Assembly (NCBI GenBank): GCA_003248755.1
Contig: QFQW01000012.1
Coordinates: 7,900-71,899, forward strand
DNA from: Chryseobacterium sp.
Lineage (GTDB): Bacteria > Bacteroidota > Bacteroidia > Flavobacteriales > Weeksellaceae
DNA length: 64,000 nucleotides
Reading direction: 5' to 3'
Position 1 is the first letter of the stretch. Each line of letters begins with the position of its first letter. Shown piece by piece: positions 27,716 through 36,107 of the stretch. The position numbers and the translations under genes are program-made. Under the pieces are notes generated by a model. The model ran no database searches and was not told the DNA's origin. It worked only from the letters and a program-made list of their open reading frames with translations.

Positions 27716-28330
27716 TTATTCTTTAAGCATTTGAAAATATGGCATAATCCTGTTCTTCATATCTTCCCGGCCGGCATTTAATTCGGCTTGGGTTTTATGG
27801 TTGTCTTCTTGCAGGATTTTAATCAGTTGCGAATAATTATTCGGGTCTTTCAGTTTTTTGTAACCTTTTGTTTGGCTGATGTAGCTATAATCATTAGCAT
27901 CATAATAATCTTTCGCCATTTTTAGAACCTTTGCATAGTTGCCGGCATCTTTAGCCAGATACAAAAACAGGCCTTCTTCAAGATAAACCTGGTATTCTTC
28001 GCTGAGATTATAATGTTCTTTTCCGCCTGAATGGTTAAGGTCTTCCGCTCTCATTTTTCCCAGATAGAACAGGAATGCACTTTCATTATATCCGGAGTTC
28101 CTGAAATATTCCATCGATTTTTTGAAATAGCTTTCGGGATATTCCTTGTCAGCTGATTTCGCATCTGCGAGAACGTTTTTAGAATCGATTTGAGAAATTT
28201 TTCCAATTGATGATAAGGAATCTGATTTTTCAAGAACGTTTTTATAAAGCAACAATACGTCTTTATCACTCTGAGCGAAAGTCAAAATATTACATAGAAA
28301 TAAGGTTGTGATAAATATTTTTCGAATCAT
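27716..28330 (-). CDS. Secreted hypothetical protein
   Basis: A 204-residue protein with a signal peptide ending NILTFAQ. The mature part is helical, Lys/Tyr-rich and repeats patterns such as ESYFKKSMEYFRNSGYNESA, a TPR-like pairing. No known family is recognised. It should be periplasmic or surface-exposed. It is monocistronic and diverges from the toxin-antitoxin pair. Confidence 0.75.
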   Translation of the reverse strand: MIRKIFITTLFLCNILTFAQSDKDVLLLYKNVLEKSDSLSSIGKISQIDSKNVLADAKSADKEYPESYFKKSMEYFRNSGYNESAFLFYLGKMRAEDLNHSGGKEHYNLSEEYQVYLEEGLFLYLAKDAGNYAKVLKMAKDYYDANDYSYISQTKGYKKLKDPNNYSQLIKILQEDNHKTQAELNAGREDMKNRIMPYFQMLKE

Positions 28331-28383
28331 ATTTTTAGAAATGGGATTAAAGATAACTGATTACCATCAATTAAAAAAATTGC

Positions 28384-28391
28384 TAACTTTG
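28384..28391 (+). promoter_or_regulatory. -7 element for toxin-antitoxin pair
   Basis: TAACTTTG fits TAnnTTTG and lies 21 bp before the antitoxin ATG at 28413, supporting that start over the longer open frame. Confidence 0.6.
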
Positions 28392-28412
28392 ATTAGAATA
28401 AATATTCAGAAA

Positions 28413-28661
28413 ATGGAAATCACAATAAAAGATTTGGAAGATAATCTCAAAACACTCCCGGAAGATTTATACGAAGAAGTAAATGATTTTGTAGAATTTT
28501 TAAAATTCAAATATTCATCAAAATATAGTCAAAACAACATTCCGGATTGGCAAATTAATGAATCTGACAGGAGATTGAAATATATTTCTGAAAATCCAAC
28601 CAGTATTGTGTCGGAATCCGAAATGAGACATTACATTACAAGATTAAAGAATGAAGAATAG
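28413..28661 (+). CDS. Antitoxin of a RelE/ParE-type module
   Basis: An 82-residue protein that begins MEITIKDLEDNLKTLPEDLY and carries a helix VNDFVEFLKFKYSSK, resembling the DUF2281 antitoxin type. It would bind and neutralise the toxin encoded next and autoregulate. The toxin start overlaps its end by 11 bp. The C-terminal half is likely the toxin-binding part (inference). The start at 28413 was chosen by the -7 element and codon spacing. Confidence 0.75.
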   Translation: MEITIKDLEDNLKTLPEDLYEEVNDFVEFLKFKYSSKYSQNNIPDWQINESDRRLKYISENPTSIVSESEMRHYITRLKNEE

Positions 28662-28932
28662 AATTGATTTTTCTCCGTTTGTAAAGACGGATTTAAAAGA
28701 AATCAAGGATTGGTATCAGAAAATTAACAAAACCTTAGTCGATAGGTTTTTCAAAGAATTTGAAAATGAGACTCAACTTCTGTCACAGAATCCCTTGTCA
28801 AAAGAAGTTAAATATAAAGACTGCAGAATCAGTTATTTGAAAAATTTTCCATTTGGTATCCATTACAAATATTTTGATTCGGATAATTCGATATTGATAA
28901 TTTGGTATTTATCACGCATCAAGAAATCCTGA
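28651..28932 (+). CDS. RelE/ParE-type toxin
   Basis: A 93-residue basic protein with the RelE/ParE fold signature: an N-terminal strand IDFSPFVKTDLKEIKDWYQK, the central SKEVKYKDCRISYLKNFPFGIHYKYF and the final strand ILIIWYLSRIKKS. The conserved Arg in DCRISYLKNFP and the FGIHYKY strand are as in this family. RelE members cleave mRNA and ParE members poison gyrase; which one applies here is not decidable. Overlap with the antitoxin supports coupling. Confidence 0.85.
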   Translation: MKNRIDFSPFVKTDLKEIKDWYQKINKTLVDRFFKEFENETQLLSQNPLSKEVKYKDCRISYLKNFPFGIHYKYFDSDNSILIIWYLSRIKKS

Positions 28933-28954
28933 AATTTGGAAATCAAGATTATAA

Positions 28955-28987
28955 AAAACCGCAAAAGAAAATATCTTCCGCGGTTTT
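28955..28987. terminator. Convergent terminator
   Basis: The stem AAAACCGC / GCGGTTTT with a 17-nt loop lies between the toxin gene and the opposing peptidase gene and can serve both. Confidence 0.7.
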
Positions 28988-29022
28988 ATCTTCCAGATTA
29001 AGTCTTCCGACTTCTGGCAGTT

Positions 29023-31158
29023 CTACAAATTCTCCAAAATAAAATTCGTCATCTTCTCATAAAGCTGAGGTCTGGTTTGTCCACCATATATTCCGTGATT
29101 TTTGTCCGGATAAGCCATAAAATCAAATTGTTTTTTATTCTGAATCAATGCCTCCGAAAACTCCATAGAGTTCTGGAAATGAACATTGTCATCGGCCGTT
29201 CCGTGGATTAATAGGAATTTTCCTTTCAGTAGATTCGCAAAAGTTGTCGGTGAATTCTGGTCGTAGCCTTCAGGGTTTTCCTGCGGCGTTTGTAGGAATT
29301 TTTCTGTGTAAACTGTATCATAATATCTCCAGTTGGTCACTGGCGCAACAGCAATTCCCAACTTGAAAACATCTGCACCTTTTGTCAGAGCCAATGAACT
29401 CATATAACCACCAAAGCTCCATCCGAAAATTCCGATTCTTGATTTATCAATGTAAGATTGATTTCCGAACCATTTTGCAGCAGTAATCTGGTCTTCGATT
29501 TCATATTTCCCCAATTGTTTGTAAATGACTTTTTTGAATTTTGCACCCTTGTAACCTGTTCCACGGCCGTCCACACAAGCAACGACATAGCCTTTTTGAG
29601 CCAGCATTTCGAACCAGATTCCGTTTCCGCCGTCCCAGGAATTGGAAACCTGCTGAGAACCCGGACCGGAATATTGGAACATAAACAATGGATATTTTTT
29701 GTTCGGGTCAAAGTTTTTCGGTTTGATAATCCAGGCATTCAGTTGGTCACCAACCGAGTTTGGAATGGTAATGAATTCCTTCGTTACAAAATTATCTTTT
29801 TGAAGCTTCGCAAGCGCTTCATTATTGTTTTGTAATTCTTTAATTTCTTTACCCGAAGCATCTTTCAAAACATATTTGTTTGGAGAAGAAGCTGTTGAAT
29901 AGGTATTGATAAAATAATTAAATGACTTACTGAAACTTGCGGAATTATTACCTTCTGGGTAAGAAATCAAAGTTGTTTTTCCGGAATTGATATTTAGCTT
30001 TGAAACTACCTTATTAAGACTTCCTTTTTCGGTTGTCTGGATGTAAGCTTCTTTGGTTTTTGGATTGTAACCGTAATAATCTGTGATTTCCCATTGGCCT
30101 TTTGCGATTTGTTTTTTTAGTTTTCCATCTTTTTCGTACCAATACAATTGTCTGTAACCATCACGTTCCGAAGCCCAAAGAAAAGAGTTGTCATCCAGAA
30201 ATTCTAAGGTCAGATTGTCGGTTTCTATCCAGGCATTGTCTGTTTCTGAAAATAATTTGGTCAGATTACCGGATTTTGTATCTACTTTCAGCAAATCCAC
30301 TTTGCTGTGATGTCTGTTGCTTGTTGCAATGACGATTTCGTTCGCATCGTTTGTCTGCCAAAGTTGCGGGATGTAATAATTCTCAAAACTTCCCAAATTC
30401 AAAACGGTTGTTTTTGCAGAATTTAATTGATAAAGATTGGCAGTAACCGTTGAGTTGGTTTCTCCTGCTTTTGGATATTTGTATCGCATTTCGGTTGGAT
30501 AAAGCGACTTTCCATAGATGGGGATATAGATTTCCGGAACTTTCGATTCATCGAATCTCACAAAGACAATTGCATCGCCTGCTTTGTTCCATTGGTAATA
30601 ATCTGCGTGAGAAAATTCTTCCTCATAAACCCAATCTCCCAATCCATTGATGATTGAATTTTTCTTCCCGTCAGTTGTAATCTGCGTGATTTTTCCAGAA
30701 GTCAAATCCTGATAAAATAGATTATTGTCAACGATGAAAGCGACTTTGCTTCCGTCAGGAGAAAATTTCGGTTCCTGAATATAATTTCCGTTATTAAGAG
30801 GCGTTACTTTATTTGATTTCAAATCCTTCACATCAAATTTTCCCAAAAATGAATGTCTGTAAATGTCCTGACTTTCTTTTTGTAACAAAATCTTGGATTC
30901 GTCCGGAGAGAAAATATAAGATTCAAAACTGCCATCCACAATGTTTCCAACTTTCTGAAATGTTTTGTAGCTGTATTTGGCGATGCCGTCCTTTTCGATA
31001 GTTGCATAGTTCTCGCCGTCGTTAAGAGAGGCAATTCCTGCAATCCCTTTTCCTCGGTAATAGCCGGAGTAGATTTTGTCTAATGTAATTTCTTGAGCAT
31101 TAATGTTTTGTGAGAAAACTGCTGCCATCAAAACAACAGATAAGAGAACTTTCTTCAT
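29023..31158 (-). CDS. Dipeptidyl-peptidase IV (S9 family)
   Basis: Exported serine peptidase of 711 residues that removes X-Pro dipeptides from N-termini. It has a signal peptide (ends NINAQ), an eight-blade propeller region with the double-Glu motif GDWVYEEEFSH, and a hydrolase domain with GWSFGG (Ser581), the HGTADDNVHF Asp at about 656, and DKNHG His at about 688. All three catalytic residues are present. With the nearby POT transporters it can supply dipeptides for import. Confidence 0.93.
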   Translation of the reverse strand: MKKVLLSVVLMAAVFSQNINAQEITLDKIYSGYYRGKGIAGIASLNDGENYATIEKDGIAKYSYKTFQKVGNIVDGSFESYIFSPDESKILLQKESQDIYRHSFLGKFDVKDLKSNKVTPLNNGNYIQEPKFSPDGSKVAFIVDNNLFYQDLTSGKITQITTDGKKNSIINGLGDWVYEEEFSHADYYQWNKAGDAIVFVRFDESKVPEIYIPIYGKSLYPTEMRYKYPKAGETNSTVTANLYQLNSAKTTVLNLGSFENYYIPQLWQTNDANEIVIATSNRHHSKVDLLKVDTKSGNLTKLFSETDNAWIETDNLTLEFLDDNSFLWASERDGYRQLYWYEKDGKLKKQIAKGQWEITDYYGYNPKTKEAYIQTTEKGSLNKVVSKLNINSGKTTLISYPEGNNSASFSKSFNYFINTYSTASSPNKYVLKDASGKEIKELQNNNEALAKLQKDNFVTKEFITIPNSVGDQLNAWIIKPKNFDPNKKYPLFMFQYSGPGSQQVSNSWDGGNGIWFEMLAQKGYVVACVDGRGTGYKGAKFKKVIYKQLGKYEIEDQITAAKWFGNQSYIDKSRIGIFGWSFGGYMSSLALTKGADVFKLGIAVAPVTNWRYYDTVYTEKFLQTPQENPEGYDQNSPTTFANLLKGKFLLIHGTADDNVHFQNSMEFSEALIQNKKQFDFMAYPDKNHGIYGGQTRPQLYEKMTNFILENL

Positions 31159-31233
31159 TTTTCAAATTTTAATGACGTAAATATAATAAAGATTAATTGT
31201 TTTTGAGACTAGTCCATCTAAGGTTAATTGTAT

Positions 31234-31548
31234 CTGTAACAGTCTGCTTAAATCTTGTAACAGCGTAGTTGACCTCTGTAATTGCCAATTTTGGTTTTGT
31301 AACTATTTACTTTATTCCTGTAATAATCTACTTTGCTTCTCTGATAGCCAACTTTGCTCTTCTGATTGTCTACTTAACTCCTTTGGCAGTCTACTCAAGA
31401 CCTTTGATTGTCTACTCAAAATCTTTGATTGCCTACTAAAGCACTTTGATTGTCTATTTAAGAGCCTTTATTATCTACTCAAGGCCCTTGACGGTTTACT
31501 TAATTACTTTGATTGTTTAATTGAATCGTTTGATGGCTTACTGAATAG
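31234..31548. repeat. 21-bp tandem array, 15 units
   Basis: Fifteen consecutive 21-bp units without insertion or deletion fill 315 bp. The unit consensus is about CTTTGATTGTCTACTCAAAR, and units diverge strongly in both halves. Frame 2 (31190-31552) is open through every unit and ends with TGA, encoding a heptad [FCS][DN]xLLxx, yet has no ATG, GTG or TTG. The period equals two helical turns of B-DNA. Confidence 0.85.
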
Positions 31549-31552
31549 CTGA

Positions 31553-31580
31553 CAACTATCAACCAACAACTATCAACCAA
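31553..31580 (+). repeat. 14-bp tandem duplication
   Basis: CAACTATCAACCAA occurs twice head to tail, directly upstream of the trhO -7 box. Confidence 0.75.
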
Positions 31581-31586
31581 AATCCC

Positions 31587-31594
31587 TATCTTTG
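31587..31594 (+). promoter_or_regulatory. -7 element of the trhO operon
   Basis: TATCTTTG fits TAnnTTTG, 35 bp before the ATG at 31629. A -33 TTTG at the usual spacing is absent; the tandem CAACTATCAACC repeat occupies that place. Confidence 0.6.
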
Positions 31595-31628
31595 CGCCAT
31601 TATTTTTCTCACTTAAACCGTTTATAGC

Positions 31629-32996
31629 ATGCAACTGTACAACACCTTAAGCGCAGAAGAAAGAGCTCGACTTATCGATGAGGCCGGACAAGAGCGCCTT
31701 ACATTGTCTTTCTATGCGTATGCCAAAATTGAAGATCCTAAGAAATTTCGCGACGACCTTTTTATAGCCTGGAACGCCCTGGATGCGCTCGGCCGTATCT
31801 ATGTGGCGCACGAAGGAATTAATGCTCAGATGAGCGTTCCTGCAGAAAATTTTGAAGCTTTTCGTGATACGCTGGAAGTTTATGATTTTATGAAAGGCAT
31901 CCGTCTGAATGTCGCTGTTGAGCAGGATAATCATTCTTTTTTAAAATTAACCATAAAAGTCAGAAACAAAATCGTTGCAGACGGTTTGAATGATGAAACC
32001 TTTGATGTAACCAATAAAGGCGTTCACCTGAAAGCGCAGGAATTCAATAATATGCTGGAAGACCCAAATACGATTGTGGTGGATTTCAGAAATCACTACG
32101 AAAGTGAGGTTGGTCATTTTGAAGGTGCCATAACGCCAGATGTTGAGAATTTCCGCGAAAGTTTGCCGATTATCAATGAACAATTGCAGGATTTTAAAGA
32201 AGATAAAAATCTTTTGATGTATTGTACCGGCGGAATCCGTTGTGAAAAAGCGAGTGCTTATTTTAAACATCAGGGCTTCAAGAATGTTTACCAATTGGAA
32301 GGCGGTATTATCGAATATACTCGTCAAATCAAGGAAGAAAATATTGAAAGTAAATTCATTGGAAAGAACTTCGTATTTGACCATCGTTTAGGAGAAAGAA
32401 TTACGGACGATATTATTGCACAGTGTCACCAGTGCGGAAAACCGTGTGATAACCATACCAATTGTGCCAATGATGCCTGTCATTTACTTTTCATCCAGTG
32501 TGATGAATGTAAGGCAGCGATGGAAAATACATGTTCTACGGAATGTCTGGAAACCATTCATTTACCTTGGGAAGAGCAGGTGAAACTGAGAAAAGGCCTT
32601 CAGGTTGGAAACAAAGTGTTCAGAAAAGGAAAATCTGAAGCTTTGAAGTTTAAAAATTCAGGAGATTTATCCACTCAGACTTTGGCAAAAGCTGTAAAAC
32701 CTGAAACCAAAGATATCCGTCAAAAAATAAAAGTTAAAAAGACTTTGGTTGGAAAAGCAGAACATTATTTCACCAAATCAAAAATTGCTCAGTTTTTAAT
32801 TGAAAATAGTGAGCTTTCTATCGGTGATAAAGTTTTGATTTCAGGACCAACAACAGGCGAGCAGGAAGTCACTATTACTGAACTTTTTGCAAATGGAGTT
32901 TCAACTAAAACTGCAAAAGTTGGAGACCAGATTACTTTTGAACTTCCGTTCAGAGTCCGTTTGTCTGATAAGTTGTATAAATTCTTAGAAGCTTAA
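31629..32996 (+). CDS. trhO: tRNA uridine-34 hydroxylase TrhO with an added C-terminal domain
   Basis: Oxygen-dependent 5-hydroxylation of uridine-34 in tRNA (YceA/TrhO family, rhodanese fold). Residues 1-110 form the family N-terminal domain (RIYVAHEGINAQMS), 145-235 the rhodanese domain with DFRNHYE and YCTGGIRCEK (Cys199, Cys205), and 265-307 a cysteine-rich segment with nine Cys (CHQCGKPC ... CDEC ... CSTEC). Residues 370-455 are an extra domain (KSKIAQFLIE, GPTTGEQE, FRVRLSDKLYK) nearly matching the end of the next protein, which is a U32-type domain. Typical TrhO is about 300-350 aa, so the 455-residue length reflects this addition. It is 1 bp upstream of trhP. Confidence 0.88.
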   Translation: MQLYNTLSAEERARLIDEAGQERLTLSFYAYAKIEDPKKFRDDLFIAWNALDALGRIYVAHEGINAQMSVPAENFEAFRDTLEVYDFMKGIRLNVAVEQDNHSFLKLTIKVRNKIVADGLNDETFDVTNKGVHLKAQEFNNMLEDPNTIVVDFRNHYESEVGHFEGAITPDVENFRESLPIINEQLQDFKEDKNLLMYCTGGIRCEKASAYFKHQGFKNVYQLEGGIIEYTRQIKEENIESKFIGKNFVFDHRLGERITDDIIAQCHQCGKPCDNHTNCANDACHLLFIQCDECKAAMENTCSTECLETIHLPWEEQVKLRKGLQVGNKVFRKGKSEALKFKNSGDLSTQTLAKAVKPETKDIRQKIKVKKTLVGKAEHYFTKSKIAQFLIENSELSIGDKVLISGPTTGEQEVTITELFANGVSTKTAKVGDQITFELPFRVRLSDKLYKFLEA

Positions 32997-32997
32997 G

Positions 32998-34242
32998 ATG
33001 ACAAATAATGGTAAAATTGAGTTGATGGCGCCGGCTGGCGATTTTACATCAATGCAGGCGGCTTTGGACAATGGGGCAGATTCCATCTATTTTGGTGTAG
33101 AGCAACTGAATATGCGTGCAAGAGCATCAATGAATTTCACAATCGATGATTTACCAGAAATAAATAAGCGTTGCTCGGAAAAAGGAGTGAGAACTTATCT
33201 TACACTCAATACGATTATATATGATCACGATTTATCTATTATAAAAATACTTCTGGATAAAGCAAAAGCTTCCAATATTACTGCTGTGATTGCGATGGAT
33301 CAGGCCGTAATTTCATATGCGAGACAAATCGGGATGGAAGTCCATATCTCCACACAGATCAATATCACAAACATTGAAACGGTGAAATTCTATGCGCTTT
33401 TTGCCGATACAATGGTAATGAGTCGTGAATTAAGCATTAGCCAGATCAAAAAAATATGTGACCAGATCGTAAAAGATGACGTCAAAGGGCCTTCCGGAAA
33501 TTTGGTCGAAATCGAGATTTTTGGTCATGGTGCGCTTTGCATGGCTGTTTCTGGTAAATGTTATTTAAGTTTGCATTCGGCTAATTCTTCTGCAAATAGA
33601 GGGGCTTGCAAACAGAATTGCAGAAAAAAATATACGGTCATCGATCAGGAGACAGGTTTTGAAATAGAACTTGATAACGAATATATGATGTCTCCGAAAG
33701 ATCTTTGCACAATAGGTTTTCTTGATCAGATCATAGATGCAGGTGTAAAAGTTCTCAAGATCGAAGGAAGAGGACGCGCTCCCGAGTATATTGCAACTGT
33801 GGTTAAAGCTTATAGAGAGGCAATTGATGCTATTGCAGAAAATACTTTTTCTCAGGAAAAGGTATCAGAATGGATGACACAACTTGAAACTGTTTATAAC
33901 AGAGGGTTTTGGAATGGCTATTATCTTGGTCAGGAATTAGGAGAATGGTCTGATAATTCAGGGTCCAGCGCGATTCAAAAAAAAGTTTACGTTGGGAAAG
34001 GACGTCATTTCTATCCTAAGTCAAATATCGCAGAGTTCCTTATAGAGGCGTACGATTTGACAGTTGGTGATAAAATTCTGATTCAAGGCCCTACAACAGG
34101 TTCTCAGGAAATGGTTGTAGAAACGATGCGAGTTGATCAAAAACCAGAGGCGGAAAAAGCATCAAAATCTGATGTGATTACTTTCGAGACCAACTTCAGA
34201 GTTCGTCCTTCTGACAGATTGTATAAAATAGTTCAAGCTTGA
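32998..34242 (+). CDS. trhP: tRNA uridine-34 hydroxylase TrhP (peptidase U32 family)
   Basis: A 414-residue U32 family protein (YegQ/TrhP) known for prephenate-dependent formation of 5-hydroxyuridine-34 in tRNA with an iron-sulfur cluster. It has the APAGDFTSMQAALDNGADSIYFG opening split over two strands, and the four-Cys centre GHGALCMAVSGKCYLSLHS ... NRGACKQNCRKKY. Residues 328-414 are the C-terminal domain shared with TrhO. It is preceded by trhO after 1 bp and followed by a ferredoxin gene that could supply electrons. Several U32 proteins act on rRNA instead (RlhA), so tRNA specificity is inferred from its TrhO neighbour. Confidence 0.85.
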   Translation: MTNNGKIELMAPAGDFTSMQAALDNGADSIYFGVEQLNMRARASMNFTIDDLPEINKRCSEKGVRTYLTLNTIIYDHDLSIIKILLDKAKASNITAVIAMDQAVISYARQIGMEVHISTQINITNIETVKFYALFADTMVMSRELSISQIKKICDQIVKDDVKGPSGNLVEIEIFGHGALCMAVSGKCYLSLHSANSSANRGACKQNCRKKYTVIDQETGFEIELDNEYMMSPKDLCTIGFLDQIIDAGVKVLKIEGRGRAPEYIATVVKAYREAIDAIAENTFSQEKVSEWMTQLETVYNRGFWNGYYLGQELGEWSDNSGSSAIQKKVYVGKGRHFYPKSNIAEFLIEAYDLTVGDKILIQGPTTGSQEMVVETMRVDQKPEAEKASKSDVITFETNFRVRPSDRLYKIVQA

Positions 34243-34273
34243 TAGAGATTTTTGTCTTTGATTGTTAATAGAA

Positions 34274-34504
34274 ATGGTAATTGTAACACTTCAGCGGGAT
34301 AAATGTATCGGTTGTAACTATTGCGCAGAGTTTGCGCCGGAATTTTTTAGAATGTCTAAAAGGGATGGCAAGTCCGTATTGTTAAAATCCGTTGATAAAA
34401 AAGGGTTCTATACAATTAAAACACCGCAGCATGATTCTTTTGAACCATGCGATAGAGCTTCTAAAGCATGTCCTGTAAATATCATTTCAGTTAAAGAAAT
34501 TTAA
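34274..34504 (+). CDS. Small ferredoxin
   Basis: A 76-residue ferredoxin. The iron-sulfur ligands are CIGCNYC near the N-terminus and the CP pair in ASKACPVNII at the end, a single-cluster pattern. The start at 34274 (MVIVTLQ) is preferred over a TTG at 34262. It lies 31 bp downstream of trhP and 1 bp upstream of the cyclo-ligase. By analogy with E. coli YfhL, which supports U32 hydroxylases of the RlhA type, it may donate electrons to TrhP; this is inference from gene order. Confidence 0.85.
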   Translation: MVIVTLQRDKCIGCNYCAEFAPEFFRMSKRDGKSVLLKSVDKKGFYTIKTPQHDSFEPCDRASKACPVNIISVKEI

Positions 34505-34505
34505 A

Positions 34506-35087
34506 ATGAATCTTAGCCTTACAAAAAGAGAGCTTCGAGCAATATATAGAGCAAAAAGAATGGTCTTATCACAAGATGAGGTTGATTTTTTGTCTGAAAA
34601 AATCTTCAAAAAATTCATTTTACAATTTAATATTGCTGAAAATCAAAAAGTTAATATATTTTTGCCCATTAAAAAATATAATGAGATAAATACCCGGATA
34701 TTTATAGATTATTTTTTTGATAATAAAATAAGAGTTTTTGTGCCGAAAATTCGAAGTGAAAAAATGATTTCAGTAGAGATTTTTCCTGATTCTGAATTTA
34801 AAACTAATAGTTGGGGAATTAAAGAGCCAGTTTCAAATTATGATTCAAATGTAGAATTAGACTATGTTTTGACGCCTTTGTTATATTGTGATAGATTTGG
34901 AAATAGAGTGGGATATGGAAAAGGCTTTTATGATTCTTTCTTTTCTGGTAATTATAAAATTCATAATAAAGTTGGTTTAAATTTCTTCTCTCCTAAAGAA
35001 GATATTTCTGATATTTTTGACAAAGATGTCGCTTTGGATGGATTAATTACCCCTTATGAATATTTAGATTTTAATTTAAATTATTGA
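34506..35087 (+). CDS. 5-formyltetrahydrofolate cyclo-ligase
   Basis: Converts 5-formyl-THF to methenyl-THF with ATP, 193 residues. The substrate/ATP-binding segment FGNRVGYGKGFYDSFF is the family hallmark, with the N-terminal basic LTKRELRAIYRAKR and the middle LDYVLTPLLYCD. It overlaps the operon of tRNA hydroxylases only by spacing (1 bp after the ferredoxin); a functional link to tRNA modification is not evident. Confidence 0.92.
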   Translation: MNLSLTKRELRAIYRAKRMVLSQDEVDFLSEKIFKKFILQFNIAENQKVNIFLPIKKYNEINTRIFIDYFFDNKIRVFVPKIRSEKMISVEIFPDSEFKTNSWGIKEPVSNYDSNVELDYVLTPLLYCDRFGNRVGYGKGFYDSFFSGNYKIHNKVGLNFFSPKEDISDIFDKDVALDGLITPYEYLDFNLNY

Positions 35088-35142
35088 AAATCAATATTGT
35101 TTATTTGTAAAAATGTTTACAATGAGATTACAAAGTATTTGT

Positions 35143-35173
35143 TGGTGATTTTTGTCAATCCGTTCTACCTTTG
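35143..35173 (+). promoter_or_regulatory. Promoter of first Ala-rich lipoprotein
   Basis: TTG (35143-35145), 20 nt, then TACCTTTG (35166-35173). The leader to the ATG is about 58 nt, longer than at most other promoters here. Confidence 0.6.
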
Positions 35174-35237
35174 TCTTGTAATTATAAGACGATAATTCAC
35201 AAACAATAATATTAATAATAATTTAAATTTTAGAAAA

Positions 35238-35474
35238 ATGAAAAAGTCATTATTTGTAGCTGCTATCGCTGCTATCGCTCTTGTAGCTTGTAAAAAAACT
35301 GAAACTCCTGAAGCTGCTGCTACTGATTCTGTAGAAGCTACTGCTGATTCTGCTGTTGCTGCTATTGATTCTACTGCGACTGCTGCGGTTGATTCTGTAA
35401 AAGCTACTGCTGATTCTGCTAAAGCTGAAGTAAAAGCTGACGAGAAAGCTGCTAAAGCTGAAGTTAAAAAATAA
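35238..35474 (+). CDS. Ala-rich mini-lipoprotein A (Lpp-like)
   Basis: A 78-residue lipoprotein: the signal MKKSLFVAAIAAIALVAC gives lipid Cys18, then a low-complexity helix of Ala, Lys, Asp, Ser and Glu (ADSAKAEVKADEKAAKAEVKK) ending in Lys. The size and shape recall Braun lipoprotein: lipid anchor, Ala-rich heptad-like helix, terminal Lys. A paralogue with the same first 25 residues lies at 37353. The role, possibly an envelope spacer, is inference; no crosslinking motif can be proven from sequence. Confidence 0.8.
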   Translation: MKKSLFVAAIAAIALVACKKTETPEAAATDSVEATADSAVAAIDSTATAAVDSVKATADSAKAEVKADEKAAKAEVKK

Positions 35475-35491
35475 TTAAGCTTCAAGCTGAA

Positions 35492-35531
35492 AAATAAATA
35501 AAGCCGCTAGTAATAGCGGCTTTATTTATTT
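35492..35531. terminator. Bidirectional terminator after lipoprotein A
   Basis: An 18-bp perfect stem (AAATAAATAAAGCCGCTA and its complement) with loop GTAA between convergent genes. Confidence 0.9.
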
Positions 35532-36107
35532 TGATACAGTGTCAGAACCCTTTTTGTAAAAACTGACAAAGTAGAATTTGAATTCTTTTTTGAATTGTAC
35601 TGGAGAAGCTTTCAGTATATATTGTGCTTTCCTGTTCACGGTTGTAATGTAAGTTCTTTTGTTATCATAGTAATCAACATCGAATGTTGCAAAGTCAAGT
35701 GTGTCTTGCTCTTTGATTTCTTTTGAAGTTGTTAACTTGTTGACTTTTGCGTATCTAACTTTTAGGCTATCCATCTCTTTCAATAGAGGTTTCAAATTGT
35801 TAGAATCTTTTGAAAGAAAATGAGACTGCATTTGTGTATAGATTACAGAATCTATTTCAGTATCTTTATTTCCTGATGTGTAAAGTGTTGATAAGTCCAG
35901 TAGATCCTGAACTTTCTGCGAAGTAATCATATTAGTTGCCTGTAAACTATCTAGTTTTGTTTTGGTATAACTTACATTATTGTTGGCATTTCTAATTGTT
36001 TCCAAAGAATTTTCCTCACCGTCATATTTTTTGTTACAAGATATAATTCCAATGATTATTAGTGTCGGAATTATTATGAATTGATATAATTTATTTTGAT
36101 TTTTCAT
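35526..36107 (-). CDS. Hypothetical lipoprotein
   Basis: A 193-residue lipoprotein (signal ends IIGIISC), with a helical N-terminal half rich in Lys/Ser/Asp (YTKTKLDSLQATNMITSQKVQ) and a C-terminal strand-rich part. No known family. It overlaps the upstream transmembrane gene by 17 bp, so the two are co-transcribed and probably act together in the envelope. Its position across from lipoprotein A is suggestive but unproven. Confidence 0.75.
   Translation of the reverse strand: MKNQNKLYQFIIIPTLIIIGIISCNKKYDGEENSLETIRNANNNVSYTKTKLDSLQATNMITSQKVQDLLDLSTLYTSGNKDTEIDSVIYTQMQSHFLSKDSNNLKPLLKEMDSLKVRYAKVNKLTTSKEIKEQDTLDFATFDVDYYDNKRTYITTVNRKAQYILKASPVQFKKEFKFYFVSFYKKGSDTVSK

Larger units (their letters stand above)
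31159..31628. other. Non-coding interval with repeats between dpp and trhO
   Basis: This 470-bp interval holds the 21-bp array (31234-31548), a 14-bp tandem repeat, and the trhO promoter. No start-codon-bearing open frame of useful length was seen. Confidence 0.7.

Noticed and set aside
31234..31548. The 21-bp repeats as a possible CRISPR array
   Set aside because: Units are contiguous with no spacers, sequence varies in every part, and no cas genes are in the window.
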